Source: Oscillospiraceae bacterium
GTDB lineage: Bacteria; Bacillota; Clostridia; Oscillospirales; Oscillospiraceae
Assembly (NCBI GenBank): GCA_031272845.1
Contig: JAISTA010000045.1
Location: 1 to 10,757 of the forward strand
Reading direction: 5' to 3'
DNA length: 10,757 bases
Positions within the stretch are counted from its first letter, which is position 1, and each line of letters begins with the position of its first letter. Below are positions 1-6,894 of the stretch, piece after piece. Under the pieces are notes generated by a model, which saw only the letters and a list, made by a program, of their open reading frames with translations, had not been told where the DNA came from and did not search any database. Made by a program: the position numbers and the translations under genes.

Positions 1-1
1 T

Positions 2-808
2 CATGCGGTTTACTGCACCTTTTCGGGCAAGCCGGAGCTGACAACAGACGAGCCGAACCTTAAGCTGAAGCTCGGCAACGATTACCGCGTTACTGTAAAC
101 GTTGCGGCGGAGGACAGTCTGCTCAACGATTACGTGCGCGAAAACCTTGTGTGGAGCTCAAACAACACGGAGGCCGTTGAGGTCGATATGTACGGCAACC
201 TCAAGGTAAAAGCAACCGGCACGGCGGAGATAACCGTGACCTACGGCGAAGCCGTGCTGACAATCACCGTCACGGCGGGCGACGAAAATATTGACGGCAC
301 AGGCAGCGAGGGAGACGGCGAAACCGGAAACGGCACAGATACAAATCCCGGAGACGACGGCACAGACAGTCCGTCCGGAGAGGGTGATTCCGGAGATAAT
401 TCCGGAGAGCAGCCGAACGGCAGCACTAAGCCCGCACCAAAGCCCGCCGTGCCGACAGCACAGCCGCAGCCGCAGGACGGCGCGGAGCAGGTATCGCTTT
501 CGGAGAACAGCAAGGGCGTTTACATACTGTCGTCAGAACTGATGACGCGTACGGAATATGCCGAATGGGTCAACAGTATTTTGGAGCACGACGTCACCAC
601 GGACAGCAGCTCCGGCGGCGTTGTGAACTGGCGCGAGGGCGAGATGGATTCGGACGCTTCTGCGCTTCAGGTAAAGATAAATAACGTGTCCGCTGCGCCG
701 CTCTATATCGGCGCGGGAGCGCTGTTTGCGCTCGGCGGAGCGGGCGAGTGGCTGTCCTTTAGGATAAGGCTCGGAAAAGCTTCAAACAAAGCGAAAAAAA
801 GAGCATAG
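2..808 (+). CDS. Membrane-anchored surface protein with Big_2 Ig-like domain (5' partial)
   Basis: The reading frame is open from base 2 and the true start lies upstream, so only the last 268 residues are seen. Visible residues about 21-93 look like a bacterial Ig-like group 2 (Big_2) domain: a predicted beta-rich segment with VWSSNN, the V-x-V-D-x-x-G-N-L-K-V-K-A-T-G-T-A pattern and a closing ITVTYG strand. A low-complexity linker rich in Gly, Asp, Ser and Thr follows (about 95-138), then a Pro-rich stretch (about 140-158, with KPAPKP and QPQPQ). After a roughly 70-residue unassigned segment comes one hydrophobic helix (about 232-253) and a basic tail (RIRLGKASNKAKKRA). This predicts an outside N-terminus and a short cytoplasmic tail. 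It stops 15 nt before the exbB-like gene, so it is probably co-transcribed with it. Its function is not known; a structural or ligand-binding partner of the proton-channel pair is an inference. Confidence 0.8.
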   Translation, partial: HAVYCTFSGKPELTTDEPNLKLKLGNDYRVTVNVAAEDSLLNDYVRENLVWSSNNTEAVEVDMYGNLKVKATGTAEITVTYGEAVLTITVTAGDENIDGTGSEGDGETGNGTDTNPGDDGTDSPSGEGDSGDNSGEQPNGSTKPAPKPAVPTAQPQPQDGAEQVSLSENSKGVYILSSELMTRTEYAEWVNSILEHDVTTDSSSGGVVNWREGEMDSDASALQVKINNVSAAPLYIGAGALFALGGAGEWLSFRIRLGKASNKAKKRA

Positions 809-823
809 AGAGGGTTTATACAT

Positions 824-1486
824 ATGATTCAAATTCTTGCAGCGGCGGCTCCGGGAGCGGAGGACACCGCGTTTCATCTTTCAGATATTCTGCGCGCACT
901 GGCGGGGTCGCTTGAGCTTCCGGTCATTGTTGTGCTTATTATATGCGCGGCTTCGGCTGTGCTTCTGCTCGGCTGGACAATCGCCGAGTATTTTACGGAG
1001 CGCCGGCACCTAAAGGCGCGTCTGCCGGAGCTTTTGGAGGCAATTCGTGAGGACAAGGTGCCCACAGCGGATTGCATTGCGGCAAGCGGACTGCTGAAAT
1101 CGCAGAAAGCGGCGCTTGCGGAGCTGCTCGCGCACCCGGACTTTTCGCCCGAAATGCGCGAGGCGCTTGCCGTGCGCCTGATTGAGGAGCAGCAGATGAA
1201 GTACGACCGCACGGTTCGCCTGTCGGAGCTTGTTTCACGTCTCGGGCCGATGTTCGGCCTGCTCGGAACGCTCATTCCGCTCGGCCCCGGCATAATCGCG
1301 CTCGGTCAGGGCGACACGTTCACGCTGTCGAACTCACTGCTCGTCGCGTTTGACACGACGATTGTCGGGCTGATCTCGGCCGCTGTCGCGACCGTTGTTT
1401 CAACAGTGCGCCGCGCGTGGTACAAAAACTATATGTCCGTGCTCGAGACGGTCGCGGAGAGCATTTTAGACAAGGAGAAAAAATGA
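824..1486 (+). CDS. MotA/TolQ/ExbB-family proton channel protein
   Basis: This 220-residue membrane protein matches the ExbB/TolQ/MotA layout. TM1 is at about 33-57 (LPVIVVLII to IAEYF), then a roughly 80-residue mostly charged cytoplasmic loop, TM2 at about 140-162 (LGPMFGLLGTLIPLGPGI) and TM3 at about 171-195 (LLVAFDTTIVGLISAAVATV). The GLLGT segment of TM2 and the A-F-D-T-T-x-x-G-L segment of TM3 correspond to the family's conserved pore-lining regions, with D177, T178 and T179 as the polar residues. Family members form pentamers around two copies of an ExbD/MotB-type helix and turn proton or sodium flow into mechanical work. The ATG at 824 follows GAGAGGG at 808-814. The next gene overlaps by 4 nt (ATGA), which suggests translational coupling and a stoichiometric complex with the DUF2149 product. 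The family call is firm; substrate and ion are unknown. Confidence 0.9.
   Translation: MIQILAAAAPGAEDTAFHLSDILRALAGSLELPVIVVLIICAASAVLLLGWTIAEYFTERRHLKARLPELLEAIREDKVPTADCIAASGLLKSQKAALAELLAHPDFSPEMREALAVRLIEEQQMKYDRTVRLSELVSRLGPMFGLLGTLIPLGPGIIALGQGDTFTLSNSLLVAFDTTIVGLISAAVATVVSTVRRAWYKNYMSVLETVAESILDKEKK
1472..1477 (+). promoter_or_regulatory. Ribosome binding site deciding the DUF2149 gene start
   Basis: AAGGAG lies 5 nt before the ATG at 1483, inside the end of the exbB-like gene. It fixes the start of the DUF2149 gene at 1483 rather than at an in-frame ATG 66 nt further upstream. Confidence 0.75.
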
Positions 1487-1836
1487 AAAGAAGACTAAGC
1501 GGCCGCAGCTCCGGCTTTACGGAGGAGGCGGCAAATCCTATGGACGGCGTGGCAAACCTTGCCGACGTTATGCTGTGCCTTGCCGTCGGAATAATGCTCG
1601 CGCTTGTGCTCAACTGGAACGTTGACCTCACATATATGAATTCAGGCGAAGAGCCGCCCGCATCGGCGCAAAACACGCCGCTGCCGATTGACGGAGACGA
1701 CATCACTCCCGCAGGAGAGGGCGACACACCGCTTGAGGCCGATATGAAAAAGCTCGGTATGGTTTATTACGACGAAAAAACCGGAACCTATTACCTTGTC
1801 GAGCTTCCGGCTGATACCGAGACCGGGGAGGAGTAA
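1483..1836 (+). CDS. DUF2149 family protein, ExbD-like single-pass membrane subunit
   Basis: This 117-residue protein has a short basic N-terminus, the segment NPMDGVANLADVML (18-31), one membrane helix (about 26-44) and an acidic, Pro-containing external tail. The tail ends in a predicted beta segment, GMVYYDEKTGTYYLVE. This pattern is what I recognise as DUF2149. The helix begins L-A-D28-V-M-L and continues L-x-x-x-x-M-x-A-x-x-L. That parallels the start of the single helix of E. coli ExbD, where the essential Asp25 is also followed by V-M-L. D28 is therefore a good candidate for the proton-carrying residue, and the protein probably does the job of ExbD/TolR beside the preceding channel protein. 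The exported part is shorter than in ExbD and has no obvious OmpA-like wall-binding domain. It starts within the upstream stop codon (ATGA overlap) and ends 3 nt before the next gene. Confidence 0.85.
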   Translation: MKRRLSGRSSGFTEEAANPMDGVANLADVMLCLAVGIMLALVLNWNVDLTYMNSGEEPPASAQNTPLPIDGDDITPAGEGDTPLEADMKKLGMVYYDEKTGTYYLVELPADTETGEE

Positions 1837-1839
1837 AAA

Positions 1840-4800
1840 ATGCGCAGGATAGCCTGTTTTCTATCGGCATTTCTGCTGATTTGTCTTGCACCATTTGCCG
1901 TAACACCATCGCTTGCGGCGGATCCCGCGCCGTGGGACGGTTCAGTTGACGTTTCGTGGTATGATCCGGCGGCGGACGAGTTCTATATCAGCACTCCGGC
2001 GGAGCTTGCCGGACTCGCCGCGCTTGTCAACGGCGTTCTTGACCCGAATCACGGCGCTGTTATCGGCGACGCTTCTCTGATTGCCGCGACGGCCTACAAC
2101 GACGTTGCGCTTGTCGGCGCGGCGGGCGGCGACGTGCACGACACCGTTTACGCAAGCTCGATTGACTTTGCGTACAAGACCGTACATCTCACGGCCGACC
2201 TCGATATGGGCGGGGTTTATTCAGGCGGTGCGTGGAGCGGACCGAACTGGACTCCTATCGGTGGCAAGTACTCAATGAAGGTTGCCGAAACGTCAGGCGA
2301 CAGCCTTGTTATCGACTCGCGGTTTAACGGAGTATTTGACGGCGGCGGCCACACAATCAACAATATTTACTGCAATCGTTTTGCCGAAAAGGGCTTTCCT
2401 TACAGCCAGGCGGTCGGTCTTTTCGGCTACCTCGGCGGAAAAGGCGACCTGAACCCGGCGGTCACCGACACCTTCACCGGCGGTTGGCAGCCTACTGTGC
2501 GCAATGTTATCGTCGGCGCGGGTTATATTTACGGCCGGCGTATGGTCGGAGGCGTAGTCGGGCGCGTCGGAGAGACAAACAACGGCGTAATCATCGAAAA
2601 CTGCGCAAACCGCGCGGACGTTCACAATACGGACTCCAAGGGCATCGGCGGAATCGTCGGCGCGGGCTGGGGCAAGGGCATTATCCGCAGCTGCTATAAC
2701 ACCGGCAGCGTCACAACGACGTACGCCTGCCCGGCAGGCGGCATTTGCGCGAGCAACTCCGGGATGGACATCTACAACTGCTACAATGTCGGTATTATCA
2801 ACAGTAACGGAGCTGCTCGCGGACGCGGCATAGGCGGACACGACACGGGCGTTTACACCGTCGAGAACTGCTACTATCTTGAGGGCTGCGACGACGACCC
2901 GGCCAGCAACGGCTGGTACAAAGGCTCAAGCACCAAAATCACGGTAAACATTATGCCAAAAACGTCGGCCGAGCTTAAAGACCCTGCGTTTTTGCCGCTG
3001 ATTAACGCCTCCGGCGCGGCTTTTGCCGCTGACTCCGGCAATATTAACGGCGGCTATCCTGTACTGTTTTTTGAGACGCCGGGGTTTGACGCGGCGCAGG
3101 AATTTGACGTAAGCCTTGTGCAGCCCGCAATCGGCGGCACAATTTCGGCCAGCAAAACAGGCCTCGTTCTGTCCGGCCAGTCTGTTGCACTGACATTTAC
3201 GCCAACACCGGGATACGTTATCGATTACTTCACGCTTAACGGCGTTCCTCTTGCTTCTGATTTTTTCACTGTCAGCGGCAATTCTGTTGTCAGCGCCGTA
3301 TTTTCCGAGCTTGTTGAGGTCGGGCTCACGCTCCCCTCCCCGACTGACGCTTATTATCTCGCGGTGTCTCGCACGGGCTATAAGCTTGCAGGCGAAAGCC
3401 TCGTTTATGGCACGGATGAGCCTGTGTATACAGGTGATACACTTCTGCAGAACAACACGCTGAAAATCAGCGCGTTCGGGTGGGACGTCTCCCCCGCCGA
3501 TATTAATCTTGAGTATACGGACGCATATACGATAAAGGCGGCAGGCACCGACCTCAACGCAAACGGAACCTACCGCGTGTTGGGAAGCGGCAGCGTCACG
3601 GTTTCCGTTACGCGCAAAACGCAGCCGAAATCGTGGCTCACAACCGCCGATACCTCGTGGTACACAGGCCGCAGACTTGAGTACACGATAAAAACGGCTG
3701 AGGAGCTTGCGGGCCTCGCGGTCTTAGTCAACCTGGAAAAAGTCACGTTTGCGGGAGTTACGGTAAAGCTTGCAAACAACATTTCGCTGAAAAACACAGA
3801 CGGAACAGTCGGCACGCGTATCTGGAAAGCAATCGGCACAAGCGGCGCCGCCGCGTTTTCCGGCACGTTTGACGGGCAGGGGCACAAAATCACGGATATG
3901 ACCGCCGCAAACGACGGTTCGTACGCCGGTCTTTTCGGCTACTGCGACGGTGCCGTTATAAAAAACCTCGCGGTCGAGGGAACGGTGTCCGGCACGGCCT
4001 CCTCCGCGTACGCGGCGGGAATCGCGTCCTACGCCGTCAAGACAAGCCTCGAGAACTGCATAAACCGCGCGGCGGTCTCCGCCGGCGGCGCATATTGCGG
4101 CGGAATCGCGGCATACATCGGCGAGGGCAGCACCGTCTCCGGCTGCGCAAACCGGGGCGCGGTCTCCGGCACAACGGGCGTCGGCGGAATTGCCGGCATT
4201 TCGTACACCGGGTCGGACGTAATCACAAGCTGCGTCAACTACGGAAAGGTTACCTCCGCCGGAAACGGCACGAACGGCACAGGCGGAATCGCCGGCAAGC
4301 TCGCGGGCGCGGTTTTGACCTGCGCAAACTACGGCGAGGTCGTCAGTCAGGATCGGTATACGGGCGGAATCGCGGGCTATACAATGACGAAAAACCAGTC
4401 AGCAATCAAGGATACGCTGAACGCCGCCAATGTCTCCTCCGGCAGCGGCACGTCGCTCGCCGCGCTCGGCGGAATCGTCGGCTACGCCCAGTATCTTACG
4501 CTGACAAACAGCAAAAACACGGGCGCGGTAACAAAAGCCGCCGGGTTTACCTCCTCGTATTACGGCAGCATCATCGGGCAAATCGGAACCGTCACTCAAA
4601 CCGCCGTGACAAACGAGAACGTTTATCCGAAGAAAACGGCGGACAGCGGCGCGAGCTCCGTCACAACGCCGTCGGGTCCGTTTAAGGCGGTTTTCCGCGC
4701 GGACGGAAAAACCGTTGCGACGCTGAGCTACACAAAAGGGCAGACCTCGCTCCCCTCCCCTCTCCCGGCGATTCCCGCAAAGGCGGGGTATACAGCCTCC

Positions 4801-6708
4801 TGGGAGCCGTACGCGCTCGGCACGCAGGACATTGCGATTGACGCTGTGTACGCGCAGAATACCGTACACGGCGGCGATGCTATTACCGCAAGCGGCACAT
4901 ATTTTCTCGGCTATCTCGCAAGCGGCACGATTACGGTCGCGCCGGGACTTACCGTAACGCTTGACGGCTCAAACGGCGAGTGCCAAAACCTTTTGGTATC
5001 AGTCAGCGCCGGCGCAAAGCTCACGCTGCGCGGCGTAAAAATCATCGGCGAAACAACCTCGCTCTCGCTCGCGGGCGGCGAGCTTATTCTCGAGGGCAAA
5101 AACAGCCTTGTCACAACAAGCGACGCGGACGAGCATATTGACCCCGCGATTTTAATCACGGGAAGCACAACAATTTCCGGCACAGGCAGCCTGTACACCG
5201 AGTCAGGCCTGAACAACTGCTGCATAAAGGCAGACGGCGCGGTAACGCTCACAATAAAAAGCGGCGACATTACGGCTGTAAAAAGCGACCTGTTCGGCGG
5301 CGCGGGCGGCGCGGTTTATGTGCCTGACGGAACGCTGAATATAACGGGCGGCCGTCTGACCGGGCGCACAAACAGCGACACTGTCGCGGTAATTTACGCC
5401 AAAACAGCCGCAATCTCAGGCGGGGAGCTGCGTCTTTTCGGCGAGAGGTCGCAGTACGTGCTTCAGGCTGAGAGCCTGAGGTTTACAGCGGGCACAATCT
5501 ACGCAATCGGGCATTCGGAAAACAGCGTCGCCGAAAGCACGCGCAAGTACTATTACGGCGCGCAGGCGGTTACGCTGCTCACGCAGAGCGGCGGAAAATT
5601 CGCCTCAGCACTGCCCTTTACGGATGTCGCCGTGACGGACGGCTCGTTTGACGGCATTTTGTACGCGTACCAAAGCGGCCTTATTGCGGGAACCTCCGCC
5701 GACAAATTTTCGCCTGACGCGGGCGCAACGCGTATACAGCTTGCGGCGATTCTGTACAAGCTCGCCGGAAGTCCGGCGTTAACGGGCGTCCTGCCCTTTT
5801 CAGACGTGCCGTCAGGCGGCGCGAATTACAGCGCGGCGCTTTGGGCGTATCAGATGGGCATCATGAGCGGCACGGGCGGCAGGTTTTTGCCGAACGCGGG
5901 TGTCACCGCCGAGGATTTGGCGCTCACCCTGGCGCGGTTTGAAAAGCTTCGCGGCGTTAAGCTCGCGGGTTACGGAAAGATGATTCGCGGCATCGCGGCA
6001 AACGGGCAAAACGCCGCGCAGTGGGCGAAGCTCAGCGGTCTTCTGCCGGCTGATGTTGACTACGCCGGGCAGGTCTCGCGCGGTATGCTGGCTCGGGCGC
6101 TGCTTGCACTGTCAAAGATAGGAACAAGCGGGCTTGCGTACAAGCCGATGGTGTTTTCGGACATCGCGGTGCCTGACTGGTATTACAATAACGTCGTCTT
6201 TGCCGTTCAGAACAAGCTGTTTGCCGGCACATCCCCGACCACGTTTGAGCCGGGCACGCCGATGACGCGCGCAATGCTCGTCACGGTAATCCACAACCTT
6301 GAAAAGCACCCCGCTCCAGAGGGCGCAAATCCGTTTTCCGATGTCTCAAACGACGCGGGAACATGGTACCGAAACGCAGTGGTTTGGGCTGCCGAAAACA
6401 AAATCGTCAGCGGAATCGGCGGCGGCGAGTTCGCGCCAAACAGCAATATTACGCGCGAGCAGTTCGTCGTGATTATATACCAGTACGCAAAGACGTATCT
6501 CGACATTGCGGACACAGGCAAGCCCCTGCCGCCGCTCTCCTTTGCGGACAATGCCGATATTTCGGTCTGGGCGCAGGAGGCCGTGCGGTGGTGCTACGCA
6601 AACGGCATGATCAGCGGAAAGCCCGGCAATATTTTTGACCCGCAGGGCAGTGCAACGCGCGCGGAGGTCGCCTCGATTATGCACAGGTTCGTATATTTCG
6701 CAGTGTAA
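1840..6708 (+). CDS. Giant secreted SLH-anchored surface protein with GLUG and InlB-like repeats
   Basis: This 1622-residue exported protein starts at the ATG at 1840, 6 nt after GGGGAGGAG. A signal peptide covers residues 1 to about 26 (cleavage near PSLA-A). Module 1 (about 32-350) opens with a W-x-x-x-x-D-x-S-W-Y segment and an STPAELAGLAALVN helix, then GLUG repeats (about 232-347). An InlB/Flg_new-like repeat follows (about 422-491). Module 2 (about 598-925) repeats the same plan with more GLUG units, such as GGIAGISYTG and GGIVGYAQ. A second InlB-like repeat (about 948-1007) leads to a Thr/Gly/Ser-rich region resembling a beta-helix or carbohydrate-binding fold (about 1010-1207). The C-terminus has six SLH-type segments: a degenerate triplet (1258 to about 1430) and a canonical one (1438-1622). 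SLH domains bind secondary wall polymers, so it should be displayed on the surface; adhesion or ligand capture is inferred. It is the last gene of the unit and no catalytic motif is seen. Confidence 0.88.
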   Translation: MRRIACFLSAFLLICLAPFAVTPSLAADPAPWDGSVDVSWYDPAADEFYISTPAELAGLAALVNGVLDPNHGAVIGDASLIAATAYNDVALVGAAGGDVHDTVYASSIDFAYKTVHLTADLDMGGVYSGGAWSGPNWTPIGGKYSMKVAETSGDSLVIDSRFNGVFDGGGHTINNIYCNRFAEKGFPYSQAVGLFGYLGGKGDLNPAVTDTFTGGWQPTVRNVIVGAGYIYGRRMVGGVVGRVGETNNGVIIENCANRADVHNTDSKGIGGIVGAGWGKGIIRSCYNTGSVTTTYACPAGGICASNSGMDIYNCYNVGIINSNGAARGRGIGGHDTGVYTVENCYYLEGCDDDPASNGWYKGSSTKITVNIMPKTSAELKDPAFLPLINASGAAFAADSGNINGGYPVLFFETPGFDAAQEFDVSLVQPAIGGTISASKTGLVLSGQSVALTFTPTPGYVIDYFTLNGVPLASDFFTVSGNSVVSAVFSELVEVGLTLPSPTDAYYLAVSRTGYKLAGESLVYGTDEPVYTGDTLLQNNTLKISAFGWDVSPADINLEYTDAYTIKAAGTDLNANGTYRVLGSGSVTVSVTRKTQPKSWLTTADTSWYTGRRLEYTIKTAEELAGLAVLVNLEKVTFAGVTVKLANNISLKNTDGTVGTRIWKAIGTSGAAAFSGTFDGQGHKITDMTAANDGSYAGLFGYCDGAVIKNLAVEGTVSGTASSAYAAGIASYAVKTSLENCINRAAVSAGGAYCGGIAAYIGEGSTVSGCANRGAVSGTTGVGGIAGISYTGSDVITSCVNYGKVTSAGNGTNGTGGIAGKLAGAVLTCANYGEVVSQDRYTGGIAGYTMTKNQSAIKDTLNAANVSSGSGTSLAALGGIVGYAQYLTLTNSKNTGAVTKAAGFTSSYYGSIIGQIGTVTQTAVTNENVYPKKTADSGASSVTTPSGPFKAVFRADGKTVATLSYTKGQTSLPSPLPAIPAKAGYTASWEPYALGTQDIAIDAVYAQNTVHGGDAITASGTYFLGYLASGTITVAPGLTVTLDGSNGECQNLLVSVSAGAKLTLRGVKIIGETTSLSLAGGELILEGKNSLVTTSDADEHIDPAILITGSTTISGTGSLYTESGLNNCCIKADGAVTLTIKSGDITAVKSDLFGGAGGAVYVPDGTLNITGGRLTGRTNSDTVAVIYAKTAAISGGELRLFGERSQYVLQAESLRFTAGTIYAIGHSENSVAESTRKYYYGAQAVTLLTQSGGKFASALPFTDVAVTDGSFDGILYAYQSGLIAGTSADKFSPDAGATRIQLAAILYKLAGSPALTGVLPFSDVPSGGANYSAALWAYQMGIMSGTGGRFLPNAGVTAEDLALTLARFEKLRGVKLAGYGKMIRGIAANGQNAAQWAKLSGLLPADVDYAGQVSRGMLARALLALSKIGTSGLAYKPMVFSDIAVPDWYYNNVVFAVQNKLFAGTSPTTFEPGTPMTRAMLVTVIHNLEKHPAPEGANPFSDVSNDAGTWYRNAVVWAAENKIVSGIGGGEFAPNSNITREQFVVIIYQYAKTYLDIADTGKPLPPLSFADNADISVWAQEAVRWCYANGMISGKPGNIFDPQGSATRAEVASIMHRFVYFAV
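2533..2880 (+). repeat. GLUG repeat block of module 1 (coding)
   Basis: Tandem units of the form G-G-I/V-x-G ... I-x-x-C-x-N-x-G/A-x-V are visible, including GGVVGRVG, GGIVGAG, RSCYNTGSV and YNCYNVGII. They correspond to residues about 232-347 of the giant surface protein and probably form rungs of a beta-helix. Unit length varies, and the repeats are protein-level rather than exact DNA repeats. Confidence 0.7.
3910..4602 (+). repeat. GLUG repeat block of module 2 (coding)
   Basis: This is a second and longer run of units in the same gene: AGLFGYCDG, AGIASYA, GGIAAYIG, GGIAGISYTG, GGIAGKLAG, GGIAGYTM and GGIVGYAQ. Each is followed by a C/S-x-N-x-G/A-x-V type half-unit. With block 1 it shows that the N-terminal half of the protein arose by duplication of a whole module, including the preceding ELAGLA-LVN helix. 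Confidence 0.7.
5611..6120 (+). repeat. Degenerate SLH triplet (coding)
   Basis: Two SLH-like segments start with LPFTDV (residue 1258) and LPFSDV (1318), each followed by a Y-A/W-A-Y-Q-x-G-x-I/M-x-G-T segment. A third segment (about 1375-1430) keeps only the helical pattern and has lost the F-x-D opening. In the second segment the usual T-R of SLH helix 2 is replaced by T-A-E-D. The triplet is therefore probably structural or weakly binding. Confidence 0.6.
6151..6705 (+). repeat. Canonical SLH triplet (coding)
   Basis: Three well-formed SLH segments begin at VFSDIAVPDWYY (1438), PFSDVSNDAGTWY (1498) and FADNADISVWA (1568). Each carries a T-R motif in helix 2: PMTRAML, NITREQF and SATRAEV. 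This is the usual C-terminal wall-polymer anchor. Confidence 0.85.
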
Positions 6709-6760
6709 CACCCGACTTCAGAGACAAAACAGCAAAGGCTGCAAGCCTAAATAAGAAAGC

Positions 6761-6795
6761 CGCGCCGCGTTGGAAGCAACGCGGCGCGTTTTTTT
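6761..6795 (+). terminator. Intrinsic terminator of the surface-protein operon
   Basis: A perfect 11-bp stem CGCGCCGCGTT / AACGCGGCGCG (6761-6771 with 6778-6788) closes a 6-nt loop GGAAGC and is followed by seven T's (6789-6795). It lies 52 nt after the giant gene's stop codon. Confidence 0.93.
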
Positions 6796-6824
6796 ATTAA
6801 ACACATCCGAAATCACATTATTTC

Positions 6825-6854
6825 TTGCTTTTAGGTACCGCCGCGTGATATACT
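6825..6854 (+). promoter_or_regulatory. Sigma-A type promoter with extended -10 for the three-gene operon
   Basis: TTGCTT at 6825-6830 (-35) and TATACT at 6849-6854 (-10) are 18 nt apart, and TG at 6846-6847 makes an extended -10 (TGnTATACT). Transcription would start near 6861, about 34 nt before the ATG at 6895. Confidence 0.7.
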
Positions 6855-6894
6855 GTTCTTAAACCAAACCAATTAAAAAGTGAGAATAGCGTCC

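Noticed and set aside
824..1836. Zorya-like (ZorAB) anti-phage defence or flagellar MotAB
   Set aside because: The second subunit has no OmpA-like peptidoglycan-binding domain, the channel protein lacks the long cytoplasmic tail of ZorA, and no nuclease, helicase or flagellar gene is nearby.
2293..2841. Long open frame of 182 codons on the - strand, and similar ones at 4399-4869, 4911-5270 and 6346-6711
   Set aside because: They lie wholly or almost wholly antisense to the giant surface-protein gene, have no ribosome binding site I can see and encode Arg/Ala/Val-rich strings with no recognisable domain. They are typical shadows in GC-rich coding DNA.
4095..4685. + strand open frame of 196 codons in another frame
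   Set aside because: It overlaps the GLUG repeats and its product is an Arg-rich string produced by frame-shifted Gly/Ala codons; not a gene.
6736..6748. Small hairpin AGGCT-GCA-AGCCT after the giant gene
   Set aside because: It has only 5 bp and no T-tract; the strong terminator is the next structure at 6761-6795.
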